This document shows positions 21,903-33,781 of a stretch of DNA of 64,000 nt, piece by piece. Location: assembly GCA_029959085.1 (NCBI GenBank), contig JARWIR010000005.1:33163350-33227349 (forward strand), in the 5' to 3' direction. The notes under the pieces were generated by a model, which had not been told where the DNA came from, did no database searches, and saw nothing but the letters and a program-made list of their open reading frames with translations. Made by a program: the position numbers and the translations under genes. How positions within the stretch are numbered: the first letter of the stretch is position 1; the number at the start of each line of letters is the position of its first letter. Origin of the DNA: Nemophila menziesii. Its lineage: Eukaryota; Streptophyta; Magnoliopsida; Boraginales; Hydrophyllaceae.

Positions 21903-24425
21903 TCAACCTTCACGATCAATCAATTTATGGAGTATTGCCTACAAAATGAAGAGAACTGTTTTAACAATAGTGCTTGAGTTTCAACTTTTTCACATATAAC
22001 TTGTACCAGTAAATATATTTTGAACACACATAATAAGTGCACAAGTTAAAAGTAATTTACCGGACAAGAATAATATGATTTCAATCCTTGCTGTAATTCA
22101 GGCAAAGAGATAAGTAGCTTCACTGGGCGAAATTCAACTGATTGCCCACTTCCTCTATTGTCAGAAAACGAAATTAATTCACGTTGTAAAAGATGATCAA
22201 ATGCCTGTTCACATAATAAAATTAATATTTAACTTAAAATTCAGATATTAAAATCAAACATAATATGATTCATACACACCCTAAGGCACACATTTCTTGC
22301 ATAATAATCACTTGTCTGAAACGTATCATGAATCTTCTTATACTCTGCAATTTTTAACAACATCATGATTGAAAGTAATTAAATAAAAACATGAATAAAG
22401 TTTTTAAACCTTTCATTATAGAATTAAAGTTACATATCTCCAGCTCTCTCACTTCTAATCTCTTCATACAAACAAGAATATATAGTTCTAAAATAGAACA
22501 ATCTGCAAGACAAATAGATTAGGTTTTAACGAGTCACACAAGTTTCTGAATAAATCATACCTTTTAAAGCTTCAAGCTTTGGTTGTCTATGTAAACTTGA
22601 AAATGCAGCTTTGAAATTTTCGAGAGTTAACAAACCAGATCCTAAATCCATATAACTAACAGCAGAAAACCTGTAATATCACTGTATAATGAGTTTTAAC
22701 ATAAAACAGTAATATTTAAGTAGTTGAGAGAACTTACAGAAGTCTTAATAGATGATTAAAAGTAGAATCATAACTGAATAATTTATCTATTATTCCTTTA
22801 AACCCTTCATCTGCTAACAATTTCTGTATATTGTCAAGGTAAATACATAATTTTATAGGCTAAAAATTAGTAAAAATGACGAAAAAGAGGATACAACAAG
22901 CTTGGAATTGAACTTTTCTACATAGGCATGAGGAAAACTTGAATCTGTTGGCAATAGCAAAATATGCTCCAATATTCTGTAAATTAAAAATAAAAATAAA
23001 ATCAACTTAGAGATTTGTAGATCATATATACTAAGAATTTGATCAAAAAAATTCACCTCGGTAAATCTTCCCTTAAAGGTGGAAGGAATAAAAGCTTCCT
23101 ATGTGAAAAACGAGACCTCACTCTTTTCTCCAATAGCTGATCAGCATCCTATAATTTATATATATTTTGAATTTATAGCATTTTTTACATGATATGTGTC
23201 TTAAAAAATAGACCTAAATTAATAGTATGAGAGAAAATATTTTATATACCAATCTGCAACTAACACCAATAACAACAGCTTGAGAAGATACAGATTGCAT
23301 TGCATCTAATAAACTATATAATAATCTTTGTTTTCCCTGCAAATAATATTTTAAATGTGAAGTTAAATATCCAAAGAAACTGAACTGTGAAAACACATAC
23401 AAAGATGGAATTTACCTGAGTGAAAAGATCAAATTCATCTAGTACAAAAACAATGGTTTTGTGTGCTAATCCACATTCTCTGATATGAAACTTTAATATT
23501 AGAAATCGATTTGTTTTGATATTTGCTCAAAATAGTGGTGACTAACCGTAATATAGCTATCATGAACTGTGAGTTATCATCAAATGATGCCTGGGATTGA
23601 GTTATCAAGATCAGATATTAAGTGGATTAAATATGAAGGATAAATAGTTGAACTAGATTGATTTAGATTACCATTTTTGAGAATAGCAATTGATGCTCCA
23701 CACATAATTGTCTAGCAATTTCCTTCATTGACAAAAAGAAAGTGTAAAATTAAATATGACATGGTAAAAATCGAAAATACTACTTCTATAAGTTAGCTAA
23801 CAAACCTTTATAGCACAATTGTCATCACTGTGCAAAAGTCCATTTAGCTTAATCTGAAACAATGAGAACGAATTAACAAGATAAACATAAAATTGTAGCT
23901 CTTGTCAAGAAAATTGACCAAATATGATTAAATTTCACGAAAACTAATACCACAGAGATCATTTCTTGATACTCTTTCAACAAATCTTCGAGGACAAGCT
24001 CCAAAACCTATAACCATTACATTAACCCTAAAATATCAGATATTTTGGCAGATTACTAAACAAATTAATCTTTTGACAACTAATTTTACAGAAAAGACTA
24101 ATAAATAAATTGTTTGTACCGCGATTTTTCCACAGCCACGAGGACCCAGAAGCAAAACTGAGTTGTTACATGCCTCAGTCACTGAACTTGATAATATATA
24201 CTTTAACTTACTGCAGACCCGAAAAGGAAATCAAATATGAGATCAAATTTATTTGAATATGTACTCAGTTTACCTGTAGTTGCTTTCAGGTGAGTCGGAG
24301 AAAAGGGTGAAGATGAAACTGGGGTTGCAGAGGCGCGCTCGGAGGAAGGCTATGGCTTCCTCTGCTGCATTTTCATTTTTACTTTTATTTTTATTCTGGA
24401 TTTGATTTTGATTATCTCTTTTCAT
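21903..24425 (-). CDS. ORC4: origin recognition complex subunit 4
   Basis: This gene encodes an AAA+ subunit of the six-protein complex that marks replication origins and loads the MCM helicase in the nucleus. Sixteen exons join in frame to 432 residues: 24274-24425, 24120-24210, 23951-24007, 23806-23853, 23672-23722, 23547-23590, 23416-23479, 23250-23336, 23057-23148, 22898-22976, 22738-22823, 22561-22670, 22410-22502, 22280-22344, 22061-22204 and 21903-21938. All introns are GT-AG. The Walker A motif GPRGCGK lies near residue 74, the Walker B segment VFVLDEFD near 156, and a sensor-like VVIGVSCRLD near 190; a winged-helix-like C-terminal region follows. No single exon exceeds 152 bases, so simple open-frame scanning misses the gene. 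The length fits plant ORC4. No disruption is seen. Confidence 0.93.
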
Positions 24426-24480
24426 TTCTGACTTTGATTCAACTTTTGGGGGTGTTCGGATAATGTAAGTGTCGAGGAAA

Positions 24481-24493
24481 ATTGGCGGGAAAG
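24481..24493 (+). promoter_or_regulatory. E2F-like binding site upstream of ORC4
   Basis: The bases ATTGGCGGGAAAG, 56 bases upstream of the ORC4 start codon, match the E2F consensus TTSSCGSS followed by AAA. E2F/DP factors activate pre-replication-complex genes at G1/S in plants, so the position suits the gene. A weaker TTGGGCGATT lies near 24566. Confidence 0.6.
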
Positions 24494-24570
24494 AAATTAC
24501 ACGGTAGGGGAAGTAAGGGAATTTTTTATTTTTTGTTCGAAAGGGGGAAGTAAGGGAATGATGATTGGGC

Positions 24571-24621
24571 GATTCTTTCTTTTGGCCCGTTTACTCTTCT
24601 CTTTCCAACCCCAAATAATAT
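24571..24621 (+). repeat. left copy of a ~50-bp direct repeat
   Basis: The stretch from GATTCTTTCTTTTGGCCCG to CCCCAAATAATAT recurs at 26316-26365 with few changes. The two copies bracket about 1.7 kb of inserted repeat and LINE sequence. Confidence 0.8.
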
Positions 24622-24679
24622 GGGACAATTATTTATAAAAGCCCCCACAATCTTTAGAATACTCATAAAGTCCTCATTT

Positions 24680-25048
24680 CAACGAAATGTGGGCAGTATT
24701 ATTAGCGATGAGATCGACGGCAAATCTTGGCGCCAAGAGTAGTTTTTTCTACTCGGTTAACCTTGAGGTTATTCAAGGTATTAATAGAAGGGGAGGAATC
24801 GACTGGAGAATCCGTCCCATGGTTTCCGAGGTATGGAGATGGATAGGAAGATTCCCGGATTGGAAAGTCGACCACATAAGAAGAAAATACAATGGGATAG
24901 CAGACATCCTGGCCAAGAGTATTAGACTCAATTTAGACTTATCTAATAGTCCTACTAGGTCTTTAGTGGAGTTCTGTGCATATGTGAATAATGTATATTC
25001 GAGTAGTACCAGACATCTATGTTAGACTTTTATTCTGACAAAAAAAAA
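24680..25048 (+). mobile_element. LINE 3' fragment (RNase H end) with poly(A)
   Basis: The plus strand encodes the end of a LINE RNase H domain: MWAVLLAMRSTANLG, NLEVIQGINRRGGIDWRIRP, KVDHIRRKYNGIADILAKS, then a stop at 25023-25025 and an A10 tail at about 25039-25048. The usual catalytic Asp of the YSDN motif has become Val (YSVN). It is a severely 5'-truncated insertion that split the G-rich repeat at 25049-26310. Confidence 0.85.
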
Positions 25049-26310
25049 ACTAAACCCAACTAGCCTAAAGTAAAAACCTAAAACACCTCCATGATTTTTG
25101 AAAAATAAAGCAAAAAGAAAAACATTAGGATTCTGATTTTCAGAATCTCTCTCTGCACTCTCTCTCCCCCCCCCCCCCCCCCCCCCCCGAACAATTCTCC
25201 TCCCACACCAAAAACTGCGCCCCATCGTGGCCTCTGTCCACCACCAACAGCCACGACCACTAAACAGTAGAGCGTCCACCATCCCCATCACCAAGCAGCA
25301 GCGCCCCCACCACCAAGCCATCCTGCCCAAGACCTCATCTCACTCTACACCAAGCCATGCTCGCCTCCGTTCGGATCAGCGCCGGACCCATGCTACACAC
25401 GAAGCCGTTCGATGGATCTTCGCGCCGGAGCCCTTCTCCGCCACCACCACGAACCATAGCTCCTTCACAAGGCGCTTCAGATCAGACGTAGTCCAGGCTA
25501 CACCTTCGCGTCGCCGCTCCACTTTCCTGCCGCTGGAGTAGATCCACTTTTGTGGGCCTTCGTGGGCCATTCTCCTTCGTGGCCTTCCCTGCCGCTGGAG
25601 TGGGCCTTCCCTGTTGGAGTGGGACTTCGTGGCCACGCATAACCTGCCGTAGGAGTGGATCTTCCCTACTGGAGTGTGCCTTCGTGGCCTTTGTGCGCCA
25701 TCAGTTTTGTTTTGTTTTTTAATTCCTGTTCAAATAATTAGTATTTTTTTATTCCAATATCAATTGTGTAAAGATTTCTTTTTGTTTTTCAATTCAAAGG
25801 TGTGATATATTTTTTTATTTTTTTTGTTCAGATTTAGATATGTTTGGAATGTATCAAATTGATTTGTTTAGTGCATACCAATTAGTTTTTATCGTGAAAA
25901 AAATTACCGTGAATAGATTTGTGTGTTGTTTTTGCGGGAAAAACTTTGTTTGGCGCATACCAATGGTTGGACCTTGACACGATAGTGCCGATCGGGTTGC
26001 TAAATAAGTCCGGACATTACCCGTGGACATAAACAAAAAACCATTTAAGTTTAGAAATACTATTAGGGACCTATCATGCAATTACAAAAAAGCAATGGTA
26101 TAATAAATCGTAAAACAAACATAATAGCAGCTCGTGCGTACCAAAACAAAAAAAAAATGGTACGTTCCAAACAAACAAACATTAATCTATACCAAAACAT
26201 AAAAAATGTTGGTATGTACCAAAGACGAACTAACTAAGGGTATAAGGGTAAAACATCTAACTAAAAAAATTAAACTTAGGCCTTTCTTAGAATATTTTTT
26301 TAGTTAATAC
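25049..26310 (-). repeat. G-rich interspersed repeat, copy B (inverted)
   Basis: Read on the minus strand, this has the order of copies A and C: a GC-rich core, AGAGAGAG, a CCTAATG word and a GGCTAGTTGGG tail. A C23 run lies at 25166-25188. The plus side at 25530-25690 has several imperfect units of GCCGCTGGAGTGGGCCTTCC. On the other side of the LINE insertion, 24622-24679 looks like its terminal part. Open frames on both strands are compositional. Confidence 0.4.
25166..25188. repeat. poly(C) run
   Basis: An uninterrupted run of 23 C bases, unusual in this AT-rich region and likely to be polymorphic or error-prone in sequencing. Confidence 0.9.
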
Positions 26311-26315
26311 TTTGT

Positions 26316-26365
26316 GACTCTTTCTTTTGCCCGTTTACTCTTCTCTTTCCAACCCCAAGTAATAT
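26316..26365 (+). repeat. right copy of the ~50-bp direct repeat
   Basis: Near-identical to 24571-24621 (GACTCTTTCTTTTGCCCG to CCCCAAGTAATAT). It joins directly to copy C of the G-rich repeat. Confidence 0.8.
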
Positions 26366-27735
26366 TGAGGAAAATACAAACCAACCTCAAATTAGATACC
26401 TTTATATTTTAAGACCTAATTAAAAAATAGTTTGGCCCAATTATAGTTTTCTAGTTTTATTTTTATTTTTATACCCCTGGTTAATCTGAAAAAAGAATCG
26501 TTTAATTTTTTTGGTGGGTACAGAGTCTACAGACCCACGAACTCTCACAACCAGTTTCCAAAATAAAAACTTGATGGGTACAGACCCGTGTCGTGTTTTA
26601 TATTTTTTATTATTTCATTTATTAATTGTTATTAAGTCATTTGATAGATTGTCCAAATGGGTACGGACCCATCTCGAACAAATGCTATATGGGTACGGAC
26701 CCACGTAGACCATCTCAAGAAGTACCCGTGGCCCATCCAATAACAGACACAAAATACATCAATGGTGAAGTGGGATGTACCCATCAGGAACAACAACAAC
26801 ATACAACTCTTGTGGGTTGTACTCATATAGTTAAAAAAAAAATCTTCACAATTCGTATTGGGCTTGTACCCATCGGGACCAACTTCTTCACACTCGCATG
26901 GATAATGGTCCACGATGGGGCTGCGGGATGTGGACAAAAAAAATTGAGCGGCGATAATGGTCAGATTTGGTGGAGGGCGGAGTGTAGAAGAACAGTGGCG
27001 CGAAGGGTTCTTGTGCACAGAAGTGACGGCGGGGATCTAGGCAGAGGAGCGGCAGTTTTCTGCTGTAGGATGATGGGGAGGTGAGATCTGGTGGCGTCGA
27101 TTTTCTTGAGGGTATGGTGAGATCCGAGTGGTGGCGAAGGTGGAATTGGGATGGTAGGGTTCTTGTGCACAGGAGTGACGACGGGGCTCTACTTCAGAGG
27201 AGCAACGGTATTCTGATGTATGATGGTGGGGAGGTGAGATCTGGTGGCGTCAGTTTTTTTGAGGGTATGGTGAGATCCGAGTGGTGGCAAAGGTGACGTT
27301 GGGATGGTGAGATCCGAGTGGGAACGGCGGATTCTGGTGCAAGAGAGTGGAGGTTTTCCGGTGCAAGCGAGTAGCGGCGAAGGTGAGATGGTGAGAGCTA
27401 ATGGTGATGAAGATGGTGGTGATTGTGATGAAGATGGGGCAGCGGTTTTCTTAGGAAGGTGAGACCAGATGGTGGAGAACGGCCACCCAAGGCGGCGGCG
27501 GTTTTGGTGTTCAGAGACAAGAGAGAGGGAGAGAGGGATCGAAGATTTTTTTTTTGTTTTCCCGTAACCCTAATGGGTTTTCTGATTTGGTTTTTGCCTG
27601 TTCATTGTAAACTAATAAGGAGGGCATTTTTGGATTTTTAGCCTATTGTAACTAGCTTGTTAGGTTGGGGCCTTATAATATAAACCTCATATGTCATAAG
27701 GCCTTGTAAACTAATTCCCCCATTAATATTTGGGG
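26366..27735 (+). repeat. G-rich interspersed repeat, copy C
   Basis: The left part (26515-26890) contains several ATGGGTACGGACCCAT-like short inverted repeats. The middle (26930-27450) is GC-rich and contains two or three imperfect direct units that share TTCTTGTGCACAG and GAGGTGAGATCTGGTGGCGT. The right part has AGAGAGGGAGAGAGG, GTAACCCTAATGGG and a GTTGGGGCCTTATAATAT tail, as in copy A. Weakly matching ends (CCCCAAGTAATATT on the left, AATATTTGGGG on the right) suggest a DNA element, but no target duplication was found. Confidence 0.45.
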
Positions 27736-28675
27736 TCGATGAACTAAAAAAATCAATATTATAAAACACTTAACCTAACCCATTATATACTACTAATATG
27801 TTATTATAACATTACTTATTATCTTCTTTCTACTACACTGAGTATGTGGGGGGAGGGATCTGGAAATTTACATACACAAACGCATCGGGCTCTCTCCTTC
27901 TAACACAAGCTAAGTTAAGACTAACAACACTCAAAAAAATTTAATATGTACAAATTTTACGTATGATTCAGATGTAGGAGAGAGTTGCGAGAAAGCAGTA
28001 CATAGAAGCAATTAATATATAACAATTCTATAATTCATATCAAAGGTAAAAATGTTTGATGATTGTAATAAATTGTAAGATTAATGAGTTTCATAGTTCA
28101 TGTGATAGTTATAGTTCGTTATTTTTCTTTTTTAGTTTACGTTCATGATTTTAGGGTTTTTTAGGTACTAATTTGATTTGCAGTGTCCTTAACATGTTAT
28201 TCATGTATAAAAGATGTAAGTAGGTAAAATGTAGTCTTAAAAACACATTTGGTTGCGTATAGGGTTTAATCCCATTAGAGTTTGTTATTTTTTTGTCTAA
28301 TTAGTTTACATATATTTTTTTAATCTATTTAGAGTTTGCTAGGTACTGATAAGATTAGTCTCATTAGCATATGTGATATCTGAACTAATTATAGATGATT
28401 TTGATCTATTTAGAGTTTATGGTGGATACTGATAGTATTTGTCTCATCAACATATATTGTAGATGTGTTGCTTTGAGATTGATAATGTGTTGCATGATTT
28501 ACCATATTTCTTGATTTTATATTGATGGGATCAATCCCATTAAGTTGTAGCTGCTTGATGGGATTGAAGAGTTGTAAGTTATGTTAAGTGAAGTGGCTTA
28601 ATTGTTTAAATAAACTTATGGGATTAGTCCGATTAAGTTATGTTAGAAATGCGAGAATGGATATACTTATACTTT
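27736..28675. other. AT-rich spacer, no gene seen
   Basis: No coding pattern is visible. Imperfect repeats of GGTACTGATA(A/G)TATT(A/T)GTCTCAT-like words occur near 28340-28450. It could be an intron or flank of the remnant that follows. Confidence 0.4.
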
Positions 28676-30000
28676 GTGTGCAGGTATGGCTCCAGACTTA
28701 CGATTGTCTAAAGATGGACTAAAGCAATACTAAATAATAATAAAATCACAAACGAATATTTAAGGGCACGTAGAGATTTTCCGTTCTAACAACTAATAAA
28801 TGTGTTATTTGAAATAAAAGATGACCACAAATAGATGAAAAATGGATAATATGGCAATCGTGGAGATGATATCATGTTATTGCACAGATCATGTGGGTTT
28901 AGAGTTGCACGCAAAACTATTCCATTGAAAAAAAATAAGATATTGGGATAATTCTTGGAGTCAAGGGAGGTGAAATTCCAATTCCTCAGAGGACCAGAGA
29001 GGATCTACTGAACTCTCCTTGGTTCCATGAACAATTTTCGGATCTGAATGGTAATGATATGCTAAAGAGCACTAACTTAAAAAGACAGAGCGAGAGATTA
29101 TTAGATGAAGATGTAACTATGTGTTGTCCAATTTTACAAGGTTGATCTATATTTTGGTTTTATAACAATTTTCTACCCATATAGCGCTACTAGAGTAGAC
29201 TAGTGGTTACTCTCTATATATGAAGACCTACAAGCGCTTCATACATATGATTGGGTGGCAAACATGTGTGATAAACTGATTACATCCATCGCTAATGGGA
29301 AGAAGAGACGTGTAAAAGTCCTAACATGCATGATTATAAAAAGTTGATTGTATTTCTTAAATATAAAAAATGTAAAAAAAAAATAAAAAAAATAACGTGA
29401 CATCATTTATTGTGAATGTATAGCTTTTTTTCTTCGATCATGTTGGAGGTTGGAATGTATCAGAAGATCAAGCATATCCACGAATACTTAATAGGTTGGA
29501 TGTTGTCTAAGAGAATTTATTTGCAATTAACTATATAAAAGAGGTTTTTTATAATATAATGTAAATATTATTACTGTACATAATTGTAGGGATCAATCTT
29601 ATCACTATGTAATTAAATAAGTTTATTCCTAGGACGAGAACAAGGAATCTCAAACTAATAGTGAAGAGAGTAATGAAAATAAGGATGATGACGAGGAGGA
29701 AACTGACATAGAAAACAAACAAAACAAAGCAGAAGAATGATGATATCGAAGAGAATAATAAGGATTATGATGGTGATGAAAATGGTAGTGATTATGAGAT
29801 AGATACAAATTAAGAGAATGATAAGGATGTAGATGATAATGAAGACGGTGTATCACTTGATTCCTTTGATAATAACGATGTTGTAACAGAGAACAACAAC
29901 GTGGTGGTGAATGATGGTGTAGCATCTACGGAGAAAGTAGTAACTGAGGGTGTAAGTGACGATGAGGAAGTAAGGGTTAATGTTGATGTGTTGTAGTGGA
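28676..30000 (+). pseudogene. decayed gene remnant with acidic C-terminal part
   Basis: Several plus-strand pieces read like protein but are broken by stops and frame changes. Near 29190-29340 a piece reads WLLSIYEDLQALHTYDWVANMC and continues KLITSIANGKKRRVKVL. Near 29430-29510 a piece resembles YPRILNRLD. From 29640 to 29995 there is a long Asp/Glu/Asn-rich stretch (ENKDDDEEETD, KDYDGDENGSDYEID, DSFDNNDVVTENNN) with one frameshift and one stop. The first pieces loosely recall the DUF1985-like domain of plant ULP1/Mutator-type transposon genes, from memory. The assignment is weak; that it was once coding is more secure. Confidence 0.4.
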
Positions 30001-30655
30001 AGATGGTAGTGATGATAAGGAAGACAAAAATAATGATTTTAATATTGATAGGATGTTTAGATTATGGTTAGGTCTATCTCAGTTTGATTTGGAGATATGT
30101 TGTAGTTGAAGTAATGGTGGGAGACTTTTTTAAATTGATGATGGTTAACTAATTAAGCTATAGGGTCACTATAATTTTTACTACAGGTTCATATGCTTGA
30201 ATCGACATATAGTCTCATTTATATTCTAAGTACAAGAAAGAACCATCTTTGCAAAATAAAATTATATTTAATTAAAATAATTGAAATATTAATATTTTGT
30301 AAAAAAAAGAACAAATAAACAAAAAATTGTCAATTACTTAATCCTTTCTAGGGATAAAAAATTTGACTAGGGCGTAACCTGCATGGGTCATCACATATAC
30401 AACATCTATATTATATATGACAATACAACCGTATATTCCTAAAAAAAATTAAAAAAAACCTTCCAATCCTCTAAAAAAAACCTTGAATTTCTCTAACCCC
30501 TTATTTACATTATATAATTATAACAAATTTTTATGGGAAAACCACACATATGTTATTCAAAAAGAAAAAACTTCTCAAAATTTTCAAAATCTTCCTCTCA
30601 CATCATTATCTCATCCAAAGTAAACTTTTCATCTTGGTTTTTGTATGGATTTTAC
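30001..30655. other. spacer, no gene seen
   Basis: AT-rich DNA between the acidic remnant and the Athila-type element. The short frame at 30550-30783 runs across the LTR border and is not a gene. Confidence 0.5.
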
Positions 30656-30660
30656 GAGGT

Positions 30661-32194
30661 TGGTGTCGCCTAGGGTGTGATAAAAATAAGATAAAATTAA
30701 GCCAAGAAACTACGCACTCTCACCCTAGACAGGCACAGTATTGCAAGTATTACAGGACGTATGCAAGTTTTAATGATAAATAGAGTTCGTTCTCAGGGAC
30801 TTAAGTGTGCTAATCGCGTGAGTAAGAATATCGAGTAAAAGTAAATAATTAGAAAACAGTAAATTAAAGCAAGTAATTTTCGAGATTAAGAATTAAAACT
30901 AAGAAAATAAAGACAATAAAATAAAATACGAAGAATGTGAGATGAGAAATATAGCTTAGGTTTTGCTAGTATGCGCTAATCCTTCTAATTCTATCTATAA
31001 ATCTAGTTAATAAGGGAGAATATTAGCTCTTGGTATATTTAGTCAGGATTCTAAATTCCCCAATCTTAGACCTTGAGAGCGACTAAGGGGGCTACATCAC
31101 AACCAAGAAGTGATTTCAAATAGGGTTATCAAACGCCACTAAGGCCCTAAGCAAATACTGCAATCTTGGTGATACGGTGGTTAAAACAAACCCTAATGAC
31201 TATCTAGTTAGAAGTATGTTTTGTCAGAACTGCTATCGACACTAGACATTATGTGGTGGTTCAATAGTTAAACACCCTGTCAAGGAGACCATCTAACTAC
31301 TCTTAAAACAATCCTAAAGTGATTAGTTCTAGGAAAACATTAAATCAAAACACATAAACAAATATAAAGTAAGTAGCTAATATCAAATTAAAACATATAA
31401 TTCCCAAAGAAACTTAGATAGAAGAATTAGAATTCATAGATTATACATATGCAAAACCCAAGCTATGGGGAGTTTAGTTCATACCTGAAGGAAATAAACT
31501 AAAAGAAATTACAAAAGACATCATCTTGCTCTCTACAATAAACTGGAAGAATAAAACCTTAAGAACTAATTACTATGAGGCAAGGATTAAGAGAGGTGAA
31601 TTACAAGTGATATAAGGGTGTATTTATAGGTGTTTAGAAGACCTAATTCGTTTTCTTGAGGAGGAGTTAAGGTAATGGACTTCTAGCCCAACTCAAATTC
31701 GTATGGAAATAAAGATAAACACTGCTGCACCGTTTTGAGCATATCTTCTTCGTTATTGGTCGGATTTTGCTCCATAAGATGCCAAAAGAATCGCAACAGA
31801 ATTATCTTGACCCATTAGAAGGAAATTACCAAAATCGGCCTATTTCTTAGGTAAACACGCATATCTTTGGACGTGTATGCAGAATCCCAGATTTAGGCAG
31901 CTTTTCCTTTTCCATCTTTTTAGCTTTTGTTTCCTTATCTCCAATTACCATGCAAATCTCTTTCCATAAGTTGTTGTCTTTGACTTGGACTCTAATTAAG
32001 CTCCATAATTATCTTTAAAGCTACACACTAAATAAACAATTAAACCCAATATGCTCTAAAAACAATAATTCTACAAATCAAGACTCAAAATAGGAAAGTG
32101 CACTAAAACTCAAGAAAATCGACATTAATGACTTCTAATCACTTAAAATGATGTCTCATCTTAACATTAATCTATCACAAATGAGGAGACATCA
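30661..32194 (-). repeat. 3' LTR of element 1
   Basis: 1534 bases, terminated TG...CA in element orientation. The U3 start holds the inverted repeat TGATGTCTC/GAGACATCA. A TATA-like TATAAATACACCC lies near 31620 on the minus strand. It pairs with 39058-42058 once the nested solo LTR is removed. Confidence 0.95.
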
Positions 32195-32230
32195 AGACCC
32201 CCAACTCAAAGTTGTATCGTCCCGATACAA
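32195..32230 (-). other. polypurine tract and adjacent hairpin of element 1
   Basis: In element orientation the sequence ends TTTGAGTTGGGGGTCTT directly before the 3' LTR; this is the plus-strand primer. Immediately upstream, 32212-32230 forms a perfect hairpin, TTGTATCG-GGA-CGATACAA, with 8 bp in the stem. The same tract and a hairpin with different outer stem bases occur in element 2 (55102-55137). Confidence 0.8.
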
Positions 32231-32794
32231 TAAAGATAAAAACAAAGGGAAGTCTAGAAATACACACTTATAAAATTTTCAACACAAGAGAAAAAGCATA
32301 GCAGAATATATAGAATAAACCTAAAGCACATAACTCAGAAAATTTCATGCAATAATATTTATAAACTACATACCTGTACACTTCTCATATCTACAGTCAA
32401 CACGGCTTGAATTCAAGATCAGATTAGTTTCGCAATGTAAGAAGGATTGGGACTTTACTCAGTTCCCCAAGAGAGCTATAGATTGTTCATCGATTTTCAC
32501 TAGCTTCAAAGCTCCATTTAACTAATCTCTAATGGCTCAATCACTTCTCAATTACATAGCAAAGAATCAAAAGGTCTTTAAGGTTGTAATGTAGGCTTAG
32601 GGACGGGTATGATAGTATATTTGGATAATTTGGAGTGAGCTTTTGGCTCTCTCCTCACTAGCCATCAACGAATCGCCCTAGAGCTTGAGTTACTCTCATA
32701 AAAAGTTTCTCACTCAACCCAATGAATTCCTTGATATACAATTTAGCATCCCCAATAACCCAATTAAAGCTTAAGATGTTCACATAAAAATCCA

Positions 32795-32973
32795 CTTTGC
32801 CGGTCCGAATATATATATTTTCTTTTCTTTTCAAATCAATTTCTCTAGCTATGACTCTCTTTTAATGTTGAGATATCACGCTATTTTCTCATATATGTAT
32901 ATTTTTCTTTTAATGCCCTTGTTGGCAAAATTAGCTCGTAGCTTCTTTTTCATTCACTATTACCCCGGCAAAG
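32795..32973 (-). repeat. long-range 9-bp inverted repeat, element 1
   Basis: CTTTGCCGG at 32795-32803 and CCGGCAAAG at 32965-32973 are perfect inverted copies enclosing about 160 bases. The same 9-mers in the same relative place occur in element 2 (54370-54378 and 54566-54574), while the enclosed sequence differs. Confidence 0.7.
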
Positions 32974-33673
32974 GGTTACAATAAAAACCTGTGAATCATC
33001 ATCAATATAAAGCACAAAGCACAATTAATAAGCTCAAAAATCCCAACCCAATAACAATTCCCATAATGGTGGACCCACCACCCCAAACTCAAGCTCTAAA
33101 ACAACTGTCTATGCATCGCGATTCGAGTGCGGGTCATATGGAAAAGTCCTATAATCTAAAGGATATGGCTTATAATGTGTTTCAATAAAAGGCTTTAGAA
33201 AGGCTAGAAGGGGCTGAGAAGGATATAGCAAATAAATTCGAATCACAAGGTGAGAAGGTATAAAAAGGCTTCAATGGCTTCAAAAATTGAAAGAACCGCC
33301 TTAATCACTTTCTACACTATGTAATTTCGTTATTTTCTTACCTTTAGCACTTTCATCAAATGGTTTTTCAACTAGCTCGGATCTCACGGTCTACACACTT
33401 CCAAGGTTCCCTGAGATCGAACATACTTTTTATCGCATTGCTCACTAATCTTTTCTTTACTATCAACGTGTGTTTTCCTGCACATACTCAAAGCATACAA
33501 ATACATAGCTCATAAACATATTACTTACTATCATTAATCTACTGAGCTTATGCTTTCAAGCTATTAAACACACTCTATATCTAATTCCCATGTATCAAAA
33601 AATTTGATTTCACCCAAAAAAACAGAAAAATGGAGATGAGAGACAACGAATCCCCACACCCCAACTCAAAAAT

Positions 33674-33693
33674 GAGCCGTGTCCCCACGACTC
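33674..33693 (-). other. internal hairpin of element 1
   Basis: In element orientation it reads GAGTCGTGGGGACACGGCTC, an 8-bp stem with one G-U pair in RNA and a GGGA loop. It is followed by a TTTGAGTTGGGGTGTGGGG tract. Element 2 has the same hairpin at 53701-53720 with a fully paired stem. Confidence 0.75.
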
Positions 33694-33781
33694 GAAAAAG
33701 ACTCGAAAAAACAGAAATTAAAATCAGCAAATAGACATATTTACAGAAATGGTAAGGAAGAAAGAGAACATACTCTCGAGG

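Noticed and set aside
25022..27641. Trp/Gly/Arg-rich frames in repeat copies B and C
   Set aside because: Open on both strands because of GC-rich repeats and the C23 run; not preserved in the sister copies.
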